From DATKXU01 sp035528905 (lineage in GTDB: Bacteria > Armatimonadota > UBA5829 > DTJY01): a DNA stretch of 64,000 nt. Shown here one piece after another: positions 9,305-16,321 of this stretch (position 1 is its first letter; each line of letters begins with the position of its first letter). The stretch covers positions 16,455 to 80,454 of the forward strand of contig DATKXU010000083.1 of NCBI GenBank assembly GCA_035528905.1, written 5' to 3'. The notes under the pieces were generated by a model, which was not told the origin of the DNA, did not search any database, and saw only the letters and a list, made by a program, of their open reading frames with translations. The position numbers and the translations under genes are program-made.

Positions 9305-10372
9305 TTACAAGTAGCCTTCCATACGAGACTTCTCGAGCTTGTCCACTATCTTCTTGACGTCCTGGGTGCGGTCCTTGTGGCAAATGAGCAGGGCGTCATC
9401 TGTATCAACCACCACCAGATCCTCGATTCCAATGGTCGCTACAACCCTGCCGCCTGTCCCCAGGATCAAGCAGTTCTTCGTATCCACACCTATATGCGTC
9501 GCCTTCACTGCGTTGCCGTCACCATCCTTCGGCATGACGTCGCAGACGGTCCTCCAGCTCCCGATGTCATTCCAATCGAACTCTCCGCGTATCACGAGGA
9601 TATCGTCCAGCTTCTCCATGATGCCGTAGTCCACGGAGATTCTCTGCATCTGCTCATATTCGCGATCCGCGATCTCGTCCTCGTATGAGGTGCCGAGCGA
9701 CTCCCGTATCCGCATGAGCCTGGAGTGCGTATCCGGCAGATGCCTTTCGAACAACCCCAGCAGCGTCGGAATACTCCACACAAACATGCCGCTGTTCCAG
9801 AGAAACTTCTTCGACTGAAGATACCGCCGCGCTCTCTCACGGTTCGGCTTCTCGACGAACCGCCGAACACGGTGCACCCTGAGGCCGTCAACAACGTCGA
9901 ACATATCGCCCATCTCTATGTAGCCGTAGCCCGTCTCAGGCTCGGTAGGTTCGATCCCTATGGTGACGACGCGGCCTGCATCCGCCAGCTTCTCGGCAGC
10001 CCGCACAACCCTGCCGAACTCATGTTCTGAACTGATGAAGTGGTCCGCCGCGAAGACTCCCATTACAGCGTCGGGCTCAATCTGGCTGAGATAAACCGCC
10101 GCGAGACCGACGCAGGCCGCCGTGTCGCGCCTGTATGGGTCAACAAAGATGTGATCTGCCATTTCCGGCATCATAGCTTCGATCAAGCGGGCATGGTGCG
10201 AGTTTGTTACGATGAAGACCCTGTCGCGCCCGGCGATCCTCTGCAGCCGCTCCGTCATTTCCTGGACAAGCGGCTTGTCGCCTGCCAGGGCGTGCATCTG
10301 CTTTGGGTACTGCTCCCTCGATTTCGGCCACAGGCGCGTACCGCCGCCGCCGGCCATTATCACAGCAAACAT
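9305..10372 (-). CDS. manC: mannose-1-phosphate guanylyltransferase
   Basis: The enzyme makes GDP-mannose from mannose-1-phosphate and GTP for polysaccharides and glycosylation. The 355-residue protein opens with MAGGGGTRLWPKSREQYPKQ, the nucleotide-binding signature of the ManC/XanB group. It continues with FAADHFI, RRFVEKPN, FLWNSGMFVW and GEFDWNDIGSW. It lacks the C-terminal phosphomannose isomerase cupin of bifunctional enzymes, so it is the short monofunctional type. It is first in the minus-strand operon that continues with cobO. A candidate promoter lies about 150 nt upstream. Confidence 0.95.
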   Translation of the reverse strand: MFAVIMAGGGGTRLWPKSREQYPKQMHALAGDKPLVQEMTERLQRIAGRDRVFIVTNSHHARLIEAMMPEMADHIFVDPYRRDTAACVGLAAVYLSQIEPDAVMGVFAADHFISSEHEFGRVVRAAEKLADAGRVVTIGIEPTEPETGYGYIEMGDMFDVVDGLRVHRVRRFVEKPNRERARRYLQSKKFLWNSGMFVWSIPTLLGLFERHLPDTHSRLMRIRESLGTSYEDEIADREYEQMQRISVDYGIMEKLDDILVIRGEFDWNDIGSWRTVCDVMPKDGDGNAVKATHIGVDTKNCLILGTGGRVVATIGIEDLVVVDTDDALLICHKDRTQDVKKIVDKLEKSRMEGYL

Positions 10373-10520
10373 GGATTCCGCTGGCCTCCCTTATCCACGA
10401 GGCAAGAGATCGCTCGTCCTAGTGAATACCCGCCTTTGCGCTTGTTTATTCGTAGACACGATGCCAAGTTGTCCATTTGCCCTTCGCCCACTATGCTGGT
10501 CTCCGCGCTCGGCAGGCTAC

Positions 10521-10549
10521 ATTGTATCATGCCTGGCTACGCGATACAA
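10521..10549 (-). promoter_or_regulatory. candidate promoter of the manC operon
   Basis: TTGTAT (10544-10549) and TACAAT (10521-10526) are 17 nt apart on the minus strand. The rest of 10373-10733 shows no convincing gene or terminator on either strand. Confidence 0.5.
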
Positions 10550-10733
10550 CCGGCAGGAGCCGACAGAAAGGGGCACAATTGTGTTCGGAGAGTTGGTATA
10601 GTTCCGACAACGGGAGCACAAAGGAGTAAGACCCCTCAGAATGGAGCTCTAGCAAGGCAACACCTGCAGCCAATTTGCTCATCGGGGTTGTAGACGCCGA
10701 CGAGGCAGTGATTCCGCATGCAGTCCGCTGCCA

Positions 10734-11168
10734 TCACCGCGGCGTGCCACCGGAGCCAGGAGGCGTGCCGGCCTGCGGCCGCTGCTCGCCCGCCGGCCCG
10801 ACTGCCTTCCTCCCATAACTGGTACCCGGTGGAGCCTTTGTATCGGACTCCCCGTTCACCAAGGTGAACAAGTTGAGCAAACCGGTGATTTCCAGGACTC
10901 TGTGGATTCGGGGGTTCCGGCACGACACCACCATTTGCGCACCGCTCTCTCTCGCCCTAACCCATACGCCCACGAGCGCTGATAAACCTGCACTGTCTAC
11001 ATACTCCAGCGCATCGAGATCAACGATTATCTTCTTGGCGCCAGCAACCCATGTCTTCGAAACGGCAGCCAGGCGATCGCTCGTATACGAATCGAGGTCG
11101 CCTGTCAATCTAAGCACCCGCGCTCCGGCGATCTCGCTGACCCCTATATCCAGAACTTCCCTGTTCAT
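10734..11168 (-). CDS. STAS-domain anti-sigma factor antagonist
   Basis: A 144-residue protein whose first ~105 residues are a STAS domain. The phosphorylatable serine lies in LEYVDSAGLSALVGVW, the SpoIIAA/RsbV pattern. In known partner-switching systems the unphosphorylated form binds an RsbW-type kinase and frees a sigma factor. The last ~35 residues are Pro/Gly/Arg-rich and unrelated to the domain. ATG 11168 is chosen because AGGGGAGG lies just upstream and the STAS domain starts immediately. It sits 44 nt after the SIMPL gene. A possible partner kinase lies far away at 35082; the link is inference. Confidence 0.87.
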   Translation of the reverse strand: MNREVLDIGVSEIAGARVLRLTGDLDSYTSDRLAAVSKTWVAGAKKIIVDLDALEYVDSAGLSALVGVWVRARESGAQMVVSCRNPRIHRVLEITGLLNLFTLVNGESDTKAPPGTSYGRKAVGPAGEQRPQAGTPPGSGGTPR

Positions 11169-11212
11169 AAAGCCTCCCCTCTTCCCAGCACCTGGGCCGG
11201 AGCAACTACGCG

Positions 11213-11971
11213 CTACTTGATAACGTAACTCACCGTCACCGAGGCATTCACGGTAACCTCTCCCGGGAGTATGGGTGTAGGCGCAGCACCTTCCCCTCCT
11301 GCGGCTCGGAAAAGCATTGGCGGCCGTACCACGCCAACGCCGCCCTGCTGGACAGTTTGCACTCTGACCAGCACTACGCTGAGCGCCTTCGCTATGGTCC
11401 GCGCATTCGCGCAAGCATTCGCAACCGCCTGCTGAAGAGCCGCCTGCCTGGCTGCGGCCTCATCCTCCAGAACGAAGCTCACACTCTCCACCCGGTTCGC
11501 ACCCCGCTCTACGGAATCGTCTATTATCCTCGGCACCAGGTCGAACTTCTCCGTCCGGACACTGACGATGTTCACGACTCTGTAACCCACAATCGGGGGC
11601 TCGCCTCTAGACTCCCGATCCTCGAATCGCCTCACCGGGTATATCTGGAATACGGACGTCTGGATTGCGCCGTCAGGGATGCCGAGCGCTTTGATGGCGT
11701 CCACGACCTTTCCGGCGCGAGCGGCATTCTCCTGCCGAGCCTGCGCAGCCGTGATCGCCTCAGTTTCCACACCGAGCCGGACTTCCACCAGGTCAGGGCG
11801 GACTCTCACCTCTGATTCTCCGAACGCCGTCAGAAGGCGGAGCTGATTTCCGCGGTCTGCCTGCGCCCCCGCTGGTCCGCCTCCCAGAAAAACAAACCCG
11901 AAAACAGCGCCTATCGCCAGAAGCACCACTGGCGATAGCTTACCCCTCCGTGTACCGCGGTGGCAATTCAT
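11213..11971 (-). CDS. secreted SIMPL (DUF541) domain protein
   Basis: A 252-residue exported protein. It has a signal peptide (Arg/Lys-rich start, hydrophobic VVLLAIGAVFGFVFLGG, cleavage near AGAQA) followed by a SIMPL domain. Typical features are GESEVRVRPDLVEVRLGVET near the mature N terminus, a stretch beginning VSVRTEKFDLVPRIID, and a C-terminal beta strand VNASVTVSYVIK. Family members are periplasmic or outer-membrane-associated and often stress-related, without a defined activity. ATG 11971 has GGGGAGGG upstream and places the signal peptide correctly. It is probably cotranscribed with the STAS gene that follows. Confidence 0.85.
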   Translation of the reverse strand: MNCHRGTRRGKLSPVVLLAIGAVFGFVFLGGGPAGAQADRGNQLRLLTAFGESEVRVRPDLVEVRLGVETEAITAAQARQENAARAGKVVDAIKALGIPDGAIQTSVFQIYPVRRFEDRESRGEPPIVGYRVVNIVSVRTEKFDLVPRIIDDSVERGANRVESVSFVLEDEAAARQAALQQAVANACANARTIAKALSVVLVRVQTVQQGGVGVVRPPMLFRAAGGEGAAPTPILPGEVTVNASVTVSYVIK

Positions 11972-12117
11972 AACTGTGCCCTCCCCTTCACGCGTATGGA
12001 TGCTCCCCTGTGCTTCACGTACTTTTTCTGAACACGTTGTACCCGGAATACTGTGGGCAGAAACTGAACAGCTTGAATAGCGCTCTCGCGCAGGATGAGG
12101 CTGAGGTAGTCTGCAAA

Positions 12118-12155
12118 GGAAGCCCGGAGCAGCCCACATGCCACTCCGGGCTTCC
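12118..12155 (-). terminator. strong hairpin after the CDF gene
   Basis: A perfect 12-bp stem (GGAAGCCCGGAG with CTCCGGGCTTCC) and a 14-nt loop lies about 120 nt downstream of the CDF stop, followed on the minus strand by only a short TTT. The rest of 11972-12276 shows no gene; the SIMPL promoter must lie here but I see no clear match. Confidence 0.6.
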
Positions 12156-12276
12156 GAACCCAGGCTCAGGTTCACCCCGGCCGGGTTCCAAGAATATCCA
12201 CCCTTGAGGAACGGCGCGCGACGGTAAGCTTGTGTTAGTTACCCATCACGAAGGGGGTTTAAACCTGTCGGACGGG

Positions 12277-13143
12277 TTACTCGCCCTCCGGCTCGACGTG
12301 CGTCAAGATGGTGACGTTGTCCAGTTCGGCGCGTATCCTATCCTCGACTTCTTCCGCCAGGTTATGCGCCTCGGTCAAGCTCATTGCCTTGGGCACGATG
12401 AGGTGCACGTCCACGTGCCTCTGCCCACCGGATTTGCGCGTCCTGAGCTTATGGTAGCCCAGCACCCTGGTATCAGAGCCTATGAGGGCTACGATCCGTT
12501 CGACCTCGTCAGGAGGTAACTGGAGGTCCAGCAGGGGCCCCAGAGCGGTACGGGACAGTCCGAAGCCAATCCAGGCTATCCACAGAGCAACGCCAAGCCC
12601 CAGGATCCGGTCTATCAAGACGACGCCAGTCAGCTGAACGGCCAGGAGCCCTGCGAGAACGCCTATCGAAGTGTAGACATCCAGGCGCAAGTGTTGTCCA
12701 TCCGCCTCCAGAGCGATTGAATCGGTCTCTCTGGCGACCTTGAACAGCCTTGCCGATACGAACCAGTTCGCCAAAGCCGAGAGGAGCATCACTCCCATGC
12801 CTATGCCCAGATGTTCCACGCCGGCGCCGTGGAGAATCCTCGCGATTGCCTCGTACCCTATGTACGCCGCTGCTGCAAGGATCAACAGCGCCTCAACAGT
12901 GCCGGATATGTTCTCGAATTTCCCGTGGCCAAAAGCGTGAGCCTCATCCGGTGGCTGATCCGCGACACGAACGGCAACATATGCAACTAGCGCTGCCGCC
13001 AGGTCAACAGCAGAATGTATAGCTTCCGCCAGGACACTCACTGAACCGGTGAAGAGTCCAACCGCTCCCTTGGTCACAATGAGCAGTGTGTTCGAGACGA
13101 CCGATATGAGGGCTGCCGCAGCCTTAACGCCTGGATTCACCAT
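12277..13143 (-). CDS. cation diffusion facilitator metal exporter
   Basis: Proton-driven export of divalent metal (Zn, Co, Ni, Fe or Mn). The 288-residue protein has six predicted membrane segments. The first metal-site helix reads LAEAIHSAVDLAAA and the second carries ALEADGQHLRLDVYTS, so both show an H/D-rich metal motif. It also has HAFGHGKFENISG in the first cytoplasmic loop. A cytoplasmic dimerisation domain follows (KSGGQRHVDVHLIVP). Start at ATG 13143 has GAGG only 3 nt upstream; an in-frame ATG at 13227 would read through the hairpin at 13161-13196. Its own promoter and that hairpin suggest metal-responsive attenuation. Confidence 0.92.
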   Translation of the reverse strand: MVNPGVKAAAALISVVSNTLLIVTKGAVGLFTGSVSVLAEAIHSAVDLAAALVAYVAVRVADQPPDEAHAFGHGKFENISGTVEALLILAAAAYIGYEAIARILHGAGVEHLGIGMGVMLLSALANWFVSARLFKVARETDSIALEADGQHLRLDVYTSIGVLAGLLAVQLTGVVLIDRILGLGVALWIAWIGFGLSRTALGPLLDLQLPPDEVERIVALIGSDTRVLGYHKLRTRKSGGQRHVDVHLIVPKAMSLTEAHNLAEEVEDRIRAELDNVTILTHVEPEGE

Positions 13144-13152
13144 AATCCTCAC

Positions 13153-13196
13153 AAACAAAAGAACCTGCGGGTTGACTAGGTTAGTCCCGCAGGTTC
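13153..13196 (-). terminator. intrinsic terminator / putative attenuator in the CDF leader
   Basis: On the minus strand a perfect 11-bp stem (GAACCTGCGGG with CCCGCAGGTTC, 14-nt loop) is followed by TTTTGTTTGT. It ends about 10 nt before the CDF start codon, and the ribosome-binding GAGG follows directly. It could end prs transcripts, but a strong promoter lies between prs and this hairpin, so transcripts for the exporter must read through it. Confidence 0.8.
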
Positions 13197-13308
13197 GGCC
13201 TGCTGCTTTGAACAAGCCCGGCACCATTCAGTCCGCCGTGGCGGACTCAATCGCCTGATCTAATCCCTGGCAGATTCTGTGCGCGCCTTACAAGGCCACT
13301 TGGGTGCT

Positions 13309-13337
13309 ATTCTAACCAGTTTGCCAAATGTTGTCAA
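13309..13337 (-). promoter_or_regulatory. promoter of the CDF exporter leader
   Basis: TTGACA (13332-13337) and TAGAAT (13309-13314) are 17 nt apart on the minus strand. Transcription would start near 13302, giving a leader of about 160 nt that contains a 7-bp hairpin (AGTCCGC/GCGGACT, around 13235-13252) and then the terminator. Confidence 0.8.
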
Positions 13338-13350
13338 GCACAGACAAGAT

Positions 13351-14319
13351 TCAGGCTGCTTGTGGAAAGAGCTCGCTCACGGATGAATCGCTGTGGACGC
13401 GGGCTATGGCGCCGGCGATCAACCCGGCAACCGAAACCACGTCCATCGTGCTGATCCGCTTCTCCGGACCCACGGGCACCGTATTCGTGACGACAACCTT
13501 CGCGATCGCGGGATTCGAAAGGTGCTCGAGGGCCCTCCCCACCAGGACGGGATGCGTCACCGCAACGTACACCTGCGGCATCGCTCCCTCCCGCAAGAGT
13601 GCCTCGACGCTCCGGGCGATGGTGCTGCCGGTAGTGATCATGTCGTCAATTATTATAGGCCGCTTGCCGCGTACCTCCCCAACAACGTGTGCCACCGCGG
13701 TCTGCTCAGGGCCGGTACGCCGCTTGTGGATTATGACAAGAGGAAGACGCAGCCGGTTCGCATACTGGGTGGCCATCTCGACCCGTCCGGCATCGGGAGC
13801 GACAACCACCCCATCACGCAATTCCAAGCTGCGAAGGCAGTCGCCAAGGATACCTACCGCAGTAAGATGATCCACGGGTATGTCGAAGAATCCCTGAATC
13901 TGCGGAGAGTGCAGATCAATTGTCAACACGCGGTTCGCGCCGGCAACCGAGAGCATATCCGCCACCATGCGAGCGGTGATAGGCTCTCGCCCGGCGGTTT
14001 TCTTGTCCTGCCGCGCGTACCCATAATATGGAATCACCGCCGTTATGCGCCCAGCCGAGGCACGATACAAGGCATCGAGGATTATCAGCAGTTCCGCAAA
14101 GTTCTCGTTCACGGGAGGGCACGTCGGCTGAATCACGAATACATCCTTCCCGCGAACGCTCGCCCCGATGCTCACGCGGACCTCACCATCCGGGAAGCGC
14201 GACACGTTCAGCGATCCCAAGGGCAGGCCAATGAGGCCGGCAACCTCTCGCGCGAGCTCAGGGTGCGCGGTTCCCGACAGTATCTCCATCTCGCCACGGA
14301 AGCACAAAGACACGCTCAC
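13351..14319 (-). CDS. prs: ribose-phosphate pyrophosphokinase
   Basis: Prs makes PRPP from ribose-5-phosphate and ATP for nucleotides, histidine, tryptophan and NAD. The 322-residue protein has RFPDGEVRVSIGASVRG, YYGYARQDKKTAGREPITA with the catalytic loop, TIDLHSPQIQGFFDIPVDHL, and the PRPP-binding loop IIIDDMITTGST. The flavin-free class I architecture is complete. The GTG start at 14319 has GGAG about 8 nt upstream. A downstream ATG at codon 11 would give the common short N terminus (MEILSGTAHPELAREV) but lacks a spaced ribosome-binding site. No clear terminator separates it from the nucleotidyltransferase gene 190 nt upstream. Confidence 0.95.
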   Translation of the reverse strand: MSVSLCFRGEMEILSGTAHPELAREVAGLIGLPLGSLNVSRFPDGEVRVSIGASVRGKDVFVIQPTCPPVNENFAELLIILDALYRASAGRITAVIPYYGYARQDKKTAGREPITARMVADMLSVAGANRVLTIDLHSPQIQGFFDIPVDHLTAVGILGDCLRSLELRDGVVVAPDAGRVEMATQYANRLRLPLVIIHKRRTGPEQTAVAHVVGEVRGKRPIIIDDMITTGSTIARSVEALLREGAMPQVYVAVTHPVLVGRALEHLSNPAIAKVVVTNTVPVGPEKRISTMDVVSVAGLIAGAIARVHSDSSVSELFPQAA

Positions 14320-14512
14320 TCGCCGATCTCCAGTTCGCTCCGCATTAATCTACCCACCGTTTGAGATCAGAGAAACTCTCCGGAGAAGACGACGGGTGGT
14401 AGACCGTAGACAGGAAGGGGTGCTTCGGATCTGCGGTCTTCCGTGGGGAAAGGCCGAGAATGCTCGGAGCAGAGGAAACAACCGTGTCGCTGGTTCTACT
14501 GGGCGGCATGCC

Positions 14513-15244
14513 TTATCGCAAGAGGTCTTTCACGGCCGATTCCGCATTCAAACGCGCGAGGGCCTCAGGAGTGCCGACATCCGACCAGAAGCCTTCCACA
14601 GGCATCCAACGGACATCTCGCCCCGAGGATATTAGGTTCTGCACGGCCGAGGTAAACTCGATCTCATCTCTGAGCGACAGACCGCACTCGCGGAGGGCAG
14701 CAGGAACTTCCTTCGTGCATACGAAGAGGCCAGCCTGGTTCCAGTGAGTGCGCGCTCTGCCTGCACGCGGCTTTTCCTCGATGTCAGCTATCCTGTCCTC
14801 ATCCACGTATACTGCCGCGCCGGTGCTTGGATCGTCGAGCCAGTTGAGGCCGCTCAGCAGGTCGCACGGACGGGCTGAGTACACCGCCTGGATTCGACGG
14901 TAGTTCTCCGGATCCATCAGTACGTCACCCCACACGAGCATGAACAGCTCTTCTCCCACGAGGGCTTCGGCCGCAAGCACGGCACTTCCGGTCCCATCAG
15001 GACCCGCCTGCCATACATACTCCAACTTCATGCCCAGTTCCGATCCGCTGCCATACGCCTCCTTGATCTTGTCACCAAGGTGTCGGACCACGATAATCGC
15101 CTCCAGGATGCCAGCCCAGCGCAGGCCCCTGAGGATGTACTCCAGCAGCCGCGTGCCTTGGATGGGAATCAGCGGCTTGGGTGTCTCCGCAGTAAGCGGC
15201 ATCAGACGCTTTCCACGACCAGCAGCGGCGATCACCGCCCTCAT
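14513..15244 (-). CDS. sugar-phosphate nucleotidyltransferase
   Basis: A 243-residue enzyme of the NTP-transferase family that would join an NTP to a sugar-1-phosphate. The N terminus AVIAAAGRGKRLMPLTAETPKPL is the classical nucleotide-binding signature, VWGDVLMDP carries the metal-binding Asp, and DIEEKP and NQAGLFVC match the sugar-binding part. It has no C-terminal beta-helix. The start ATG overlaps the GHMP kinase stop by 4 nt (ATGA), so the two enzymes are translationally coupled. A kinase-then-nucleotidyltransferase order predicts activation of one particular sugar to an NDP-sugar. The sugar cannot be deduced. Confidence 0.85.
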   Translation of the reverse strand: MRAVIAAAGRGKRLMPLTAETPKPLIPIQGTRLLEYILRGLRWAGILEAIIVVRHLGDKIKEAYGSGSELGMKLEYVWQAGPDGTGSAVLAAEALVGEELFMLVWGDVLMDPENYRRIQAVYSARPCDLLSGLNWLDDPSTGAAVYVDEDRIADIEEKPRAGRARTHWNQAGLFVCTKEVPAALRECGLSLRDEIEFTSAVQNLISSGRDVRWMPVEGFWSDVGTPEALARLNAESAVKDLLR

Positions 15245-16320
15245 GACTCTGCACCCTCCACGCGTGCGCCCTCGTCAATGCTCACCTTGTACGCCTTCCC
15301 ACCGACCCGTACAAGCGCCTCAGCCACGGCATCCTCTCTCCCCGGCGCATAGGCGAACATGCATCCGCCGCCGCCTGACCCGTTGATCTTCGCGCCGAGA
15401 GCGCCGACAGCCAGAGCCGCCTCCACCATGCGGTCAATCTTCCTCGTGGAAACACCGATACCGCCCCGCAATTGCTCGTGCTGCCGGGTCAAGAGATCGC
15501 CGAGCCTCGCAGGCTCTACGCCTTCGCGGAACAGCCGCATCGCCTCGACGGTCAAATCTCGGTTCACCAAGTTTGCGCGCACCTTCCTCGCCATAGGCTC
15601 GGGAACACGATCCAAAAGGGAATCCACCGCTTCGATAGGCGTCGAGTGCAGGTCAAAGCCGGGACAGAACTCGGACAGGACACGAAGCCCCTCCTGCACG
15701 TCAGTCTTAGAGTCTGAAAGCACTCCCAGGGTCTCCTTGTTCTCGAGTGAGTCGCCGAGTACGAAGCCGTCGAGATGCAGCGGAAGACGCTCCGCCCGAA
15801 AAGGCGGCCGGCAGTCCACATATACCATGCCACCCAGCGCAGAGGCGAAGTGGTCCATCATTCCGCCGGGCTCGCCGAACTCCACGACCTCCGCCTGATG
15901 CGCCAGACGAGCAATGTCGTCCGCCGAGTAAGCACCCGCGTCGCCCGATGCCTCGAGCAGGAACTTCATCCACGCCACTATCAGCGCTGACGAGCTCGAT
16001 ACCCCGGCATTGATGGGGATATCGCCGTGTATCCTGCAGTCGTACCCCGGCCAAAGGTCCCAATCTCTCCGGCGGAGAACGTTGATCCCCGCCCGCAGGT
16101 AATCCCGGCTTCGCGTGTAAACGATGGGCTTGGAAAGGTCAATCTGATCAGCCGTCCCGACATCGGGCATCTCGAGCTTGAGCAGCGAGTCCGAACGGCG
16201 GACGCCCTCGATGTATATCCTGAGGTCAATCGCCGCCGCTACAACAGGGAGGCCGAGGAAATCCTGGTGCTCACCGAAGAGGCAAATGCGCCCCGGCGCG
16301 GAAACCGTCAACTCTCTCAT
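15241..16320 (-). CDS. GHMP-family sugar kinase (galactokinase-like)
   Basis: A 359-residue ATP-dependent kinase. The start SAPGRICLFGEHQDFLG resembles the galactokinase substrate-binding signature. DIPINAGVSSSSAL is the GHMP phosphate-binding loop, and GAKINGSGGGGCMFAY is the C-terminal GHMP motif. These place it among anomeric sugar kinases such as galactokinase, heptose-7-phosphate kinase or fucokinase. ATG 16320 is preceded by GAGGAG; a longer frame would overlap the upstream gene. The upstream secreted gene ends one base before, and the downstream nucleotidyltransferase overlaps by 4 nt. The trio looks like an operon for taking up or recycling a sugar into glycan synthesis. Confidence 0.85.
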   Translation of the reverse strand: MRELTVSAPGRICLFGEHQDFLGLPVVAAAIDLRIYIEGVRRSDSLLKLEMPDVGTADQIDLSKPIVYTRSRDYLRAGINVLRRRDWDLWPGYDCRIHGDIPINAGVSSSSALIVAWMKFLLEASGDAGAYSADDIARLAHQAEVVEFGEPGGMMDHFASALGGMVYVDCRPPFRAERLPLHLDGFVLGDSLENKETLGVLSDSKTDVQEGLRVLSEFCPGFDLHSTPIEAVDSLLDRVPEPMARKVRANLVNRDLTVEAMRLFREGVEPARLGDLLTRQHEQLRGGIGVSTRKIDRMVEAALAVGALGAKINGSGGGGCMFAYAPGREDAVAEALVRVGGKAYKVSIDEGARVEGAES

Positions 16321-16321
16321 G

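Noticed and set aside
13200..13330. T-box or known metal riboswitch upstream of the CDF gene
   Set aside because: No GGGTGGNACCGCG core and no match I could confirm to NiCo or Mn riboswitch cores; kept only as a putative attenuator.
14320..14512. Nine-codon leader peptide ending at the prs start
   Set aside because: ATG near 14345 ends in a TGA overlapping the prs GTG, but it is too short to support without comparison and encodes no regulatory residue run.
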